From JBOHUC01 sp050733935 (GTDB lineage: Bacteria > Eisenbacteria > RBG-16-71-46 > DASYSL01), in contig JBOHUC010000177.1 in NCBI GenBank assembly GCA_050733935.1, forward strand, positions 1 through 8,798: a stretch of 8,798 nucleotides of DNA, given 5' to 3'. The notes below the pieces were generated by a model that was not told where the DNA came from, searched no databases, and saw only the letters and a program-made list of their open reading frames with translations. Shown here piece by piece: positions 1-6,936 of the stretch. How positions within the stretch are numbered: position 1 is the stretch's first letter; every line of letters begins with the position of its first letter. The position numbers and the translations under genes were made by a program.

Positions 1-376
1 TCCGCACCTTCCGCATCTCGAGCGCGTTCTTGACGACCACCCGGATTTCCTCGTTCTTCGCGTTCTTCTCGAGGTACTGGAACGCACCGAGGTTCACCGC
101 GTCGATCGCGGACTTCTGCGACGCGAAAGCGGTCATCAGGATGACGGGCAGGTTCGGGTCGAGCTTCTTGAGACCCGAGAGCACTTCGATGCCGTCGGCT
201 CCCGGCATCTTGAAGTCGGTGATCGCGCAGTCGAACGACTCGCTCCGGGCACGTTCGAGCGCTTCCCGGCCGCTGTTCACGGCCGTGACCTGGTAACCCT
301 CCTTCTTGAGCACGATGCTCAAGAACTGGGTCATGCTGGTTTCGTCGTCGACGACGAGGATCTTTTCGCCTGCCAT
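1..376 (-). CDS. pilR: PilR/NtrC-type response regulator, receiver domain (3' part cut off by window edge)
   Basis: Only the first 125 codons are visible, and they form a complete CheY-like receiver domain. The acidic pocket is D10-D11 (VVDDE), the phospho-acceptor is D54 (ITDFKMPGADG), the switch Thr is T82 (LMTAFAS) and the conserved Lys is K104 (YLEKN). The ATG at 376 follows a GAGGGA Shine-Dalgarno sequence and lies 26 nt after the stop of the histidine kinase gene, so the pair should be co-transcribed. In this gene order the partner is normally PilR, a sigma-54 enhancer-binding regulator with an AAA+ domain and a Fis-type helix-turn-helix that activates pilin transcription. Those domains lie beyond the window, so the PilR identity rests on context and on the NtrC-like receiver. 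One oddity is that Asn, not the usual Pro, follows K104. The receiver call is near certain; the pilR symbol is probable. Confidence 0.85.
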   Translation of the reverse strand, partial: MAGEKILVVDDETSMTQFLSIVLKKEGYQVTAVNSGREALERARSESFDCAITDFKMPGADGIEVLSGLKKLDPNLPVILMTAFASQKSAIDAVNLGAFQYLEKNAKNEEIRVVVKNALEMRKVR

Positions 377-402
377 GTTGTACGTTCCCTCGGTCGGGGG
401 CC

Positions 403-2106
403 TCAGGCTGCGTGCGCGAGTGCCCCTGCGCACTCGAGCTCGAGAGTCAACGTGGTTCCGCTGCCCGGCTGGCTCGCAACGGCGAGCCTCCCACCCAGGC
501 GGTCCATGATCCGCGCCGCGAGGGCGAGCCCGAGGCCCGTCCCTCCACGCTTCGTGGTGAAGAACGGCTCCGTCACGCGCGCGAGGTGCTGCGGCGCGAT
601 GCCGGGGCCGGTGTCTGCGACTTCGACGGCTACGCGTCCGGACGAAAGGAGGGTCGTCCGGACGGAGACCCGTCCCGGCCCTTCGATCGCCTCGATCGCG
701 TTCTGCAGCAGGTTCACGATCACGCGCTTGAACTGCTCCCGGTCGACCCGCGCGAGCGTGCCCGTGGCTCCGTCCTCGAACGCGAGCGCGATCTCGGTGC
801 GGTACGCCGGATGGCGCCGTGCGAGATCGAGCGCGTCGGCGACGAGCTCCCCGACCGGCAGGTTCTCGAAGTGGAAGCGCGGCTCGCGCGCGTACTCGAG
901 GAGCTCGGTCACGAACCGGTTGAGCCTCTCGCACTCGGAGGAAATGAGCCCCATCAGGTGCGCGCTCTCCCCGTCCAGGGTGAGCTCGCGCTGCAGGTAC
1001 TCGACCGACCCCGAGATCGGGTTCAGGCAGTTCCGGATCTCGTGCGCGATGCCGGCCGACAGCTGGCCGATCGCAGCGAGCGTCTCGGACCGGCGGGCGC
1101 GCTCCTCGACCGCCTTGAACTCGGAGAGGTCCGCGAAGACGGCGATCACCCCGCGGCGCGTCCCCTGCTCGTCGTTCAGGAACGAGGTCGAAAGACCGAC
1201 CGGGATCTCGCGGCCGTCCTTCGTCCGGATCAGGACCTCCTCCCGGTTCACGTTCCGGCCCGTCTCGAGCGTCGTCGTGACGCGCGACAGGAGCGGCTTC
1301 TGTCCCTCTCCGAAGACGTCCTCGCACCAGCGCCCGCGCACTTCCTTGAGCGGGACGCCGAGCAACTCTTCGGCCGAGTGGTTGTAGTGGAGCACCGTTC
1401 CCGTCGAGTCGAGCGTCAGGACCCCGCTCGACATGCTCTCGAGGATGCGATCCGTATCGAGCCGCGCCCGCTCCACTTCCCGCGAAGCAAGCGCGAGTGT
1501 CTGCCGCGTGCGACGCGCCTGGCCGCCGAGCACGCCGGCCGCGACGCCGCCTGCGACCAGGAGGCCGACGAGTGCCGGGCTGTACGGCACCGGAGCCGTC
1601 GCCACCCCGGGCGCCGCGCGCCAGGCTTCGACCGAGAGGACCGACGAGAGCTGCATCAGGCACATGTAGCCGGTCGAGGCCACCACGGCCGTGACGAGCC
1701 CGCCGGTCGTTCCCAGAACGACGCCGGACCACAGCACGACGACCACGTAGAAGAGGACGAACTGGCTGTCCGTCCCTCCCGTCGCGGCCGCAAGGGCGGT
1801 GACGAACGCACAGTCCACGAACGCAAGCGACCACACCAGTGCGGCTCCCTTCGGCCACACGCGCGCGAGGAGCGCATAGGCCCCCGACACGAGCGTGAGC
1901 GCGAGCAGACCCGCTCCCAGGAGTGAGATGCGCACGGACACCGGCACGTCGGGCCGGAGGAGGAGCCCGAAGCCCAGGGCTCCGGCCCCCACCACCCAAC
2001 GCCAGCGAATGAGCGCGGCCAGCATCCGCATGGCCTCGTCGTCGGGAATTCCGTCCCGACGCCAGCCGGCCACGTGCGCGGACACGTTCGTGGAAGCGTG
2101 CGTCAC
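403..2106 (-). CDS. pilS: PilS-type membrane sensor histidine kinase with PAS domain
   Basis: A 567-residue inner-membrane sensor kinase predicted to phosphorylate the adjacent response regulator and so control pilus genes. The N-terminal part has about six hydrophobic segments (roughly 37-50, 60-82, 88-109, 115-132, 135-155, 178-195), the classic PilS layout. A PAS domain follows (about 217-330), then HisKA with H355 in AHEIRN, and an HATPase domain with the N box (NLLQNA, 465-470), G1 (DTGPGIA, 498-504), F box (EPFFTTK, 513-519) and G2 (GGTGLGL, 521-527). All catalytic motifs are intact. Cys360 replaces the usual Pro in the HEIRNPL-type H box. The start is GTG at 2106, directly abutting the pilC stop (TAG then GTG), with the ribosome site inside the last pilC codons. 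An NtrB-like kinase with another role is the alternative, but the six-helix sensor and the pil context favour PilS. Confidence 0.88.
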   Translation of the reverse strand: MTHASTNVSAHVAGWRRDGIPDDEAMRMLAALIRWRWVVGAGALGFGLLLRPDVPVSVRISLLGAGLLALTLVSGAYALLARVWPKGAALVWSLAFVDCAFVTALAAATGGTDSQFVLFYVVVVLWSGVVLGTTGGLVTAVVASTGYMCLMQLSSVLSVEAWRAAPGVATAPVPYSPALVGLLVAGGVAAGVLGGQARRTRQTLALASREVERARLDTDRILESMSSGVLTLDSTGTVLHYNHSAEELLGVPLKEVRGRWCEDVFGEGQKPLLSRVTTTLETGRNVNREEVLIRTKDGREIPVGLSTSFLNDEQGTRRGVIAVFADLSEFKAVEERARRSETLAAIGQLSAGIAHEIRNCLNPISGSVEYLQRELTLDGESAHLMGLISSECERLNRFVTELLEYAREPRFHFENLPVGELVADALDLARRHPAYRTEIALAFEDGATGTLARVDREQFKRVIVNLLQNAIEAIEGPGRVSVRTTLLSSGRVAVEVADTGPGIAPQHLARVTEPFFTTKRGGTGLGLALAARIMDRLGGRLAVASQPGSGTTLTLELECAGALAHAA

Positions 2107-3324
2107 CTAGTGCCCCCCTGCGACGACCTGGATGAGCTTGAACATCGGCAGGTACATGGCGACGACCATGCCGCCCACGATGCCGCCCATCAGAACGATC
2201 ATGATCGGCTCGATGACCGAGGTCAGGTTCTCGACCGCCTGGTCGACCTCGGCTTCGTAGAACACGGCGATCTTCGTGAGCATCTCGTCGAGCGCGCCGG
2301 TCTGCTCCCCAACCGAGATCATCTGCACGACCATCGGCGGGAACACGTTCGACTGCTTGAGCGGGGCGCCCACCGTCTCGCCTTCGCGGATCGAGGCGCG
2401 CGCCATCAGGATCGCGTCCGAGATGACGCGGTTGCCGGCGGTGCGGGCCGTGATCTCGAGCCCGGAGAGAATCGGCACGCCCGAGGTGATGAGCGTTCCG
2501 AGCGTGCGCGTGAAGCGCGCGACCGAGCCCTTGAGGAGCACGTCGCCGAGCACCGGCATCTTGAGGAGGAACGCGTCGATCTTCTTCTGTCCGACGTCGG
2601 TCGTGTACCACTTCTTGAGCGCGATCACGCCCGCGATCGCACCGCCCAGGCCGATCCACCAGAACTGGCGCAGGATGTTCGAGGCCTCGAGCACGATCTT
2701 GGTCGGGAGCGGCAGGTCGCCGCCGAAGTCCGTGAACATCTTGGCGAACGTCGGGATGATGAAGATGAGCATGAACGCGGTCGCCCCGAGCGCGACCAGC
2801 ATGACGACCGCCGGGTAGATCATTGCACCCTGGATCTTGCGCTTGAGGGCGTCGGCCTTCTCGATGTACTGCGCAAGGCGCATCAGGATGTCGTCCAGGA
2901 TGCCGCCCGCTTCGCCGGCCTGGACCATGTTGCGGAACAGGTCGTCGAACACCCTCTTGTTCTTGCCGAGCGCGTCGGCGAGCGTCGAGCCGGCCTCGAC
3001 CTCGCGGGTCACGTCCGCGATCACCTTCGCGAAGTGCGGCTTCGCCGTCTGCGCGGCCAGGATGTCGAGGCACTGCACGAGCGGCAGACCCGCCGAGATC
3101 ATGGTCGCGAACTGGCGGGTGAAGATGGCCATGTCCTTCGTGCTCACGCCCCCCCCGCCGCCGGGCATCTTGAACGCGAGGCCCTTCGGCTTCTCCTTGA
3201 GCGACGTGACGAGCACGCGCTTCTTGCGCAGGAACTCGACGGCCTCTTCCTGGCGGTCGAACGTCAACTCGCCGGACTGGGTTTCCCCGGCCATCGTGCG
3301 GCCTTTCCAGACGAAAACGGGCAT
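2107..3324 (-). CDS. pilC: Type IV pilus inner-membrane platform protein PilC
   Basis: A 405-residue GspF/PilC-family platform protein, the normal length for the family. It sits in the inner membrane, where the PilB and PilT motors dock and transmit ATP-driven motion to the pilin subunits. Two repeated cytoplasmic T2SSF domains are visible: about 66-190 (FTRQFATMISAGLPL with GEAGGILDDIL) and about 271-393 (FTRTLGTLITSGVPI with GEQTGALDEML). Hydrophobic segments lie near 168-192, 222-237 and 371-395. The N-terminus (MPVFVWKGRT) is typical. The ATG at 3324 has a good GGAGAGG site just upstream and lies 27 nt after the pilT stop. A pentaglycine linker at residues 55-59, just before the first domain, is partly encoded by a run of eight G on the coding strand. 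A GspF paralogue of type II secretion is unlikely given the adjacent pilT. Confidence 0.96.
   Translation of the reverse strand: MPVFVWKGRTMAGETQSGELTFDRQEEAVEFLRKKRVLVTSLKEKPKGLAFKMPGGGGGVSTKDMAIFTRQFATMISAGLPLVQCLDILAAQTAKPHFAKVIADVTREVEAGSTLADALGKNKRVFDDLFRNMVQAGEAGGILDDILMRLAQYIEKADALKRKIQGAMIYPAVVMLVALGATAFMLIFIIPTFAKMFTDFGGDLPLPTKIVLEASNILRQFWWIGLGGAIAGVIALKKWYTTDVGQKKIDAFLLKMPVLGDVLLKGSVARFTRTLGTLITSGVPILSGLEITARTAGNRVISDAILMARASIREGETVGAPLKQSNVFPPMVVQMISVGEQTGALDEMLTKIAVFYEAEVDQAVENLTSVIEPIMIVLMGGIVGGMVVAMYLPMFKLIQVVAGGH
2113..2119 (-). promoter_or_regulatory. Shine-Dalgarno site for pilS inside the pilC terminus
   Basis: AGGGGGG on the minus strand, 6 nt before the pilS GTG at 2106. 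The G run is the two Gly codons that precede the last His codon of pilC. Since the pilC stop touches the pilS start, the two genes are probably translationally coupled. Confidence 0.65.
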
Positions 3325-3351
3325 GATTCCTCTCCGGTTTTCCGACGCGCC

Positions 3352-4431
3352 CTAGATCGTCGCGCGCTGATTGGTCTTGGCCAGCATCTGCTCGAGCTCG
3401 GTCGCGTCGGACGATCGGTTGAGCGCCTCCTCGACGGAGATCTGCTTGTCCTGCACGGCCATCAGAAGTCCCTGGTTCATCGTCTGCATGCCGAACTTCT
3501 GGCCGGCCTGCATGAGCGAGTAGATCTGGTGCGTCTTGCCCTCCCGGATGACCGCCTTCACGGCCGGCGTGCAGACCAGGACCTCGGCCACCATCGTGCG
3601 GCCGCCGCCCCGCTGACGCGGGATGAGCTGCTGGGTCACCACACCCTCGAGTACGAACGCGAGCTGGGTGTAGATCTGCTTCTGCTGATCCGCCGGGAAC
3701 ACGTCCACGATGCGGTTCACGGCCTCGAACGTGGAGTTCGTGTGGAGGGTGGCGAACACGAGGTGGCCCGTCTCGGCTATCGTGAGCGCGGCGTGGAACG
3801 TCTCGCGATCCCGCATTTCCCCGATCAGGATCACGTCCGGATCCTGCCGGAGCACGTACTTCAGGGCGGTCACGAAGGAGTCCGTGTCGGCGTTCACCTC
3901 GCGCTGGTTCACGATGCACTTCTTGTGGTGGTGGATGTACTCGATCGGGTCCTCGATCGTCATGATGTGCGCGGCGCGCGTCGCGTTGATGCGGTCGAGC
4001 ATGGCGGCGAGCGTCGTGGACTTGCCCGATCCGGTGGGCCCGGTGACCAGGACCAGCCCCTTCGTCCGGTTCGTGAACTCCCGCACCGAGGTCGGAAGGC
4101 CCAGGGCCTCGAACGACATGATCTCGTAGGGAATCTGCCGGATTGCCATCGAGACGACCCCGCGCTGCAGGTAGACGTTCGCGCGGAAGCGCGACAGCCC
4201 CTTGATCCCGAACGAGAAGTCGAGCTCGCGGGTGGTCTCGAACTTCTTCCGTTGCTCGTCGGAGAGCACGGAGTAGGCGAGCTGGGCGGTCATCTCCGGC
4301 GTCAGGATCTCGTATTCGGAAGGCGAGATCGCCCCGTCGATCCGGAACTCCGGCGGCACGCCGGCCGTGATGTGAAGATCCGACGACTTCCGCTGGATCA
4401 TGTCTTCGAGCAGCTGTTTCAGCGTGATCAC
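3352..4431 (-). CDS. pilT: Type IV pilus retraction ATPase PilT
   Basis: A 359-residue hexameric AAA+-like ATPase of the secretion ATPase superfamily that drives pilus retraction, hence twitching motility and often DNA uptake. The N-terminal domain shows SDLHITAG (17-24). Catalytic motifs are complete: Walker A GPTGSGKST (131-139, K137), Asp box TIEDPIEY (158-165), Walker B VILIGEMRD (200-208, catalytic E205) and His box TGHLVFATLHT (221-231). AVKAVIRE (290-297) corresponds to the PilT AIRNLIRE retraction motif. The protein lacks the PilB N-terminal domain and zinc-binding cysteines, which separates it from the extension ATPase. The start is GTG at 4431, preceded by GGAGG with an 8-nt spacer, and the protein then begins MITLKQLLEDM as PilT proteins typically do. 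It lies 46 nt after pilB and 27 nt before pilC. A PilU paralogue is possible, but the only retraction-type ATPase seen here fits PilT best. Confidence 0.96.
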   Translation of the reverse strand: MITLKQLLEDMIQRKSSDLHITAGVPPEFRIDGAISPSEYEILTPEMTAQLAYSVLSDEQRKKFETTRELDFSFGIKGLSRFRANVYLQRGVVSMAIRQIPYEIMSFEALGLPTSVREFTNRTKGLVLVTGPTGSGKSTTLAAMLDRINATRAAHIMTIEDPIEYIHHHKKCIVNQREVNADTDSFVTALKYVLRQDPDVILIGEMRDRETFHAALTIAETGHLVFATLHTNSTFEAVNRIVDVFPADQQKQIYTQLAFVLEGVVTQQLIPRQRGGGRTMVAEVLVCTPAVKAVIREGKTHQIYSLMQAGQKFGMQTMNQGLLMAVQDKQISVEEALNRSSDATELEQMLAKTNQRATI

Positions 4432-4439
4432 GTTCGCGT

Positions 4440-4444
4440 CCTCC
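4440..4444 (-). promoter_or_regulatory. Shine-Dalgarno site for the GTG start of pilT
   Basis: GGAGG on the minus strand, 8 nt before the GTG at 4431, in the 46-nt gap between pilB and pilT. It supports the GTG start and independent ribosome loading. Confidence 0.75.
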
Positions 4445-4477
4445 GGACCCTACCGGATCGTCGTCGGTTCTCGGCGG

Positions 4478-6175
4478 TCAGATCTTGTCCGCCGCGGTCT
4501 CCTTCAGCACTTCTTCCGCGGTTGTCATACCGCGCTTGAGCTTCGCCATCGCATCCATCCGCAGCGTGCACATGCCCTCGGACATCGCCTGGCGCTTGAT
4601 GATCATGGCCGACGAGCGATCGAGGATGAGGTCCCGCACGGCCGGGCTCACGGTCATGACCTCGTACACGCCCTGCCGGCCCTTGTAGCCCGTGTTGTTG
4701 CAATCGACGCAGCCTGCGCCTTCGAAGAACGGGTACTCCTGCGCTTCCTCGCGCGAGAGCCCGAGCTCGCGCAGGAGCTCGTCGTGGGGCTCGACCTGGC
4801 GCTTGCAGTTGTTGCACACGCGGCGGACGAGTCGCTGGGCCAGGATCAGGTTCAGGGACGACGCGACGAGGAACGGCTCGATGCCCATGTCCACCATGCG
4901 CCCGATCGCGCTCGGCGCATCGTTCGTGTGGAGCGTGGAGAGCACGAGGTGTCCGGTGAGCGCGGCCTTGGTCGCGATGGCCCCGGTGTCGATGTCGCGA
5001 ATCTCGCCGACCATGATGATGTTCGGGTCCTGGCGCAGGAATGCCTTCAGGGCGGCCGCGAACGTGAGTCCCACGTCCTCCTTGATCAGGACCTGGTTGA
5101 TGCCCTCGAGGTTGTACTCGACCGGGTCCTCGGCCGTCATGACGTTGACCTCGGGCGTGTTGATCTTGGTCAGCGCCGAGTAGAGCGTGGTCGTCTTTCC
5201 GGATCCCGTCGGGCCGGTCACGAGCACCATCCCGTAGGGGTTCAAGACGGCGCGCGTGAACTCCGCGAACGCCTGCGGCTCGAAACCGAGCTTCTCGAGA
5301 TCGACGTTCAGGTTCGTCTTGTCGAGAATACGCATCACGATCTTCTCCCCGAAGATCGTGGGCAGGGTCGAGACACGCAGGTCGATCGTCCGGTTCAGGA
5401 CCTTGATCTTGATGCGCCCGTCCTGCGGGACGCGGCGCTCCGCGATGTCGAGCTCGGACATGATCTTCAAGCGCGAGATGATCGCCGCCTTGAACTTGAA
5501 CGGCGGCGCCATCATCTCGTACAGCGTGCCGTCGATGCGGAACCGGACACGCAGCATCTTTTCGTAGGGCTCGATGTGGATGTCCGAGGCGCCCTTCCGC
5601 ACCGCGTCCGCGATCAGCGAGTTGACGAGCTTGACGATCGGCGCTTCGTCGGCGAGCGAGAGGTTCGACTCGAGCGACTCCTCGTCCTCGTCCTCGACGA
5701 TCGCGAGGTCCTCGGCCTCCATGTTCTTCATCACGTCGGCCATCGTTCCGGCCTGGTCGTAGTACTTGTCGAGCGCCTTCTTGACCTGGGGCTCGGGAGC
5801 CACGACCGGGTCGACTTCGAAGCCGGTGATGAACTTGATGTCGTCGAGCGCGAAGATGTTGGTCGGGTTCGCCATCGCGACCGTCAGGCGGCGGCCGCTG
5901 CGCGCGAGGGGGAGCGCCATGAACTTCAATGCGACTTCGGCCGGCAGGAGCCTGACGCACCCGGCATCGGCTTCGACTTTGCGCAGGTCGACGGCGGGAA
6001 CGCGGTAGAGGTCCGAGAGGAATTCCGCGAGGTCCTCCTCCGTGATCGCACCGACCTTGATGAGATTGCCCATGAAGGAGCCGCCGCTGTTCTTCTGCGA
6101 CAGCGCGGCCTTCTGGAGGGCGTTCTCGTCGATCAGATTCGCTTCCAGAAGCTTCTGTCCCACGTCGTCGAACAA
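4478..6175 (-). CDS. pilB: Type IV pilus extension (assembly) ATPase PilB
   Basis: A 565-residue hexameric ATPase that powers pilus polymerisation at the cytoplasmic face of the PilC platform. The N-terminal GspE/MshEN-like domain covers about 1-145, followed by an acidic linker (about 154-170) and the N2 domain with SDIHIEPYE (197-205). The catalytic core has Walker A GPTGSGKTT (321-329, K327), Asp box AEDPVEY (348-354), Walker B IIMVGEIRD (386-394, E391) and His box TGHLVLSTLHTND (407-419). The zinc-binding cysteines of extension ATPases are present: C454/C457 and C489/C492. The start is an unusual TTG at 6175. An in-frame stop (TGA, 6196-6194) lies seven codons upstream, and AAGGAG sits 6 nt before the TTG, so no earlier start is possible. 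PilB leads the tight block pilB-pilT-pilC-pilS-pilR. GspE or MshE is an alternative by domain content, but the pilT neighbour argues for PilB. Confidence 0.95.
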   Translation of the reverse strand: MFDDVGQKLLEANLIDENALQKAALSQKNSGGSFMGNLIKVGAITEEDLAEFLSDLYRVPAVDLRKVEADAGCVRLLPAEVALKFMALPLARSGRRLTVAMANPTNIFALDDIKFITGFEVDPVVAPEPQVKKALDKYYDQAGTMADVMKNMEAEDLAIVEDEDEESLESNLSLADEAPIVKLVNSLIADAVRKGASDIHIEPYEKMLRVRFRIDGTLYEMMAPPFKFKAAIISRLKIMSELDIAERRVPQDGRIKIKVLNRTIDLRVSTLPTIFGEKIVMRILDKTNLNVDLEKLGFEPQAFAEFTRAVLNPYGMVLVTGPTGSGKTTTLYSALTKINTPEVNVMTAEDPVEYNLEGINQVLIKEDVGLTFAAALKAFLRQDPNIIMVGEIRDIDTGAIATKAALTGHLVLSTLHTNDAPSAIGRMVDMGIEPFLVASSLNLILAQRLVRRVCNNCKRQVEPHDELLRELGLSREEAQEYPFFEGAGCVDCNNTGYKGRQGVYEVMTVSPAVRDLILDRSSAMIIKRQAMSEGMCTLRMDAMAKLKRGMTTAEEVLKETAADKI

Positions 6176-6181
6176 GACGCT

Positions 6182-6187
6182 CTCCTT
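6182..6187 (-). promoter_or_regulatory. Shine-Dalgarno site that fixes the TTG start of pilB
   Basis: AAGGAG on the minus strand sits 6 nt before the TTG at 6175. No ATG or GTG exists between this site and the in-frame stop at 6196-6194, so the ribosome site decides the start. Confidence 0.8.
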
Positions 6188-6252
6188 GTGCGATCAGTGT
6201 GCGATGGCCCGCCGGGGAGCGGGATGAATCGGGATGCCGTCCATGGCAAGGA

Positions 6253-6285
6253 CGAGGCCCTTGCCGCCTGCACGGCGGGGCCTCG
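6253..6285 (-). terminator. Strong two-tier hairpin upstream of pilB, possible terminator or leader element
   Basis: The arms cgaggccc (6253-6260) and gggcctcg (6278-6285) are perfect inverted repeats of 8 bp. Inside them gccg (6263-6266) pairs with cggc (6273-6276) around a 6-nt loop, with a small internal loop between the stems. No U tract follows on the coding strand. It lies 78 nt before the pilB start, so it may end readthrough from upstream or sit in a 5' leader. Confidence 0.4.
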
Positions 6286-6362
6286 CCTTTCGCAACCTCG
6301 CGTTGTTCATCGGCAATGTTCGGGGGTCGCATCAGGGGAAAATGCGGTGCCTGAACGCGTCC

Positions 6363-6384
6363 GCACAGGCCGCCCGCGCCGTGC
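6363..6384 (-). terminator. GC-rich hairpin just after the ComEA-like gene, possible terminator
   Basis: On the coding strand, GCACGGC pairs with GCC-T-GTGC (7 bp with one bulged base, 7-nt loop). It starts 21 nt after the stop of the ComEA-like gene. There is no U tract, so it could be a U-less terminator, a Rho-related pause or chance structure in GC-rich DNA. Confidence 0.3.
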
Positions 6385-6405
6385 AGGACGCAATCGAGGG
6401 CGGAT

Positions 6406-6936
6406 TCAGCGCAAAGAATCCGGCCGGACGGCCGCCGCTACGGTCACCGTCACGAGCGGGAGGAGGCGGGCCAACGTCTTGGGACCGATGCCCTTGACCC
6501 GGGTGAGATCGGAGGCGCGCTTGAAGCGGCCGCGGCGCTCGCGATCCTCGACGATCCGGGCCGCGGTCTTGGGTCCGACGCCCGGAAGGGTTTCGAGCTC
6601 TTCGGCCGTGGCCCGGTTGAGATCGAGCCTTCCCGCCGCGTCATAGGCCGGGCCCGGTCCGGGAGCGGATCCAGGCGCGGGTTCGACGGAAGGCTTCGAG
6701 GGATCCGTGGCCCCCGCCGCGACCGACCCGGGGCCGGTTTCAGCCGGAGCGGTCGGTGCGTCCGAAACCAACCCGCCCGACAGGCCCTCGATTCGATCGA
6801 AGCCGAGCGCGAGCGAGTCACCGAGCGTGAGCGAAAGGATGCGTGGCGACGTTGCCTCGAAGACGCGCAACGCGCCGCCGAGCGAAAGCAACAACGAGAG
6901 CGCGAGCAGCGCCCGTCTCTCCTGGGGCGTGAGCAT
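6406..6936 (-). CDS. ComEA-like membrane-anchored helix-hairpin-helix protein
   Basis: A 176-residue protein with one N-terminal hydrophobic segment (about 8-26), a middle region, a Pro/Ala/Gly-rich linker (about 60-100) and a C-terminal helix-hairpin-helix domain (about 104-163). The domain begins LDLNRATAEELETLPGVG and carries two hairpins, GVGPKTAARI and GIGPKTLARL, the pattern of the ComEA family. ComEA proteins bind double-stranded DNA non-specifically on the outer side of the inner membrane during natural transformation; a DNA role here is inferred from the domain only. I chose ATG at 6936 because GGAG lies 7 nt upstream and the hydrophobic segment then becomes N-terminal. An upstream ATG at 7029 would add 31 Arg-rich residues across a palindrome and has no good ribosome site. 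It lies 99 nt after the barrel gene and 230 nt before pilB. Short HhH proteins of unknown role are common, so competence is not proven. Confidence 0.8.
   Translation of the reverse strand: MLTPQERRALLALSLLLSLGGALRVFEATSPRILSLTLGDSLALGFDRIEGLSGGLVSDAPTAPAETGPGSVAAGATDPSKPSVEPAPGSAPGPGPAYDAAGRLDLNRATAEELETLPGVGPKTAARIVEDRERRGRFKRASDLTRVKGIGPKTLARLLPLVTVTVAAAVRPDSLR

Larger units (their letters stand above)
6176..6405 (-). promoter_or_regulatory. 230-nt gene-free region upstream of pilB, probable promoter/leader
   Basis: No convincing gene lies here. It holds two GC-rich hairpins (6363-6384 and 6253-6285), a 7-bp direct repeat (CATCCCG on the coding strand, at 6230-6236 and 6220-6226), and the pilB ribosome site. 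It is the largest gap in the window and precedes the tight pil block, so it is the likely place for the pil promoter. Two weak sigma-54-like candidates are visible on the minus strand. One is at 6245-6260, with the GG-N10-GC spacing and TTGC but a poor -24 box. The other is at 6337-6352, with a perfect GGCAC -24 core but TTTCC instead of TTGC. Neither is strong, and I see no good -35/-10 pair. Confidence 0.4.

Noticed and set aside
412..1926. 504-codon plus-strand open frame antisense to the histidine kinase
   Set aside because: Composition is Arg/Glu-rich and featureless, and the opposite strand has every kinase motif.
2074..4539. 821-codon open frame on the plus strand, antisense to pilC and pilT
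   Set aside because: The product is a compositionally odd Arg/His/Asp/Leu-rich sequence with no domain, and the minus strand carries unmistakable PilC and PilT. High third-position GC creates such antisense frames.
4428..6332. 634-codon minus-strand frame over pilB in another phase
   Set aside because: Arg/Pro/Gly-rich translation with no motif; the pilB frame carries all ATPase motifs.
4400..6646. 748-codon plus-strand open frame antisense to pilB
   Set aside because: Same artefact: low-complexity Arg/Asp/Val-rich translation with no motif, opposite a complete PilB.
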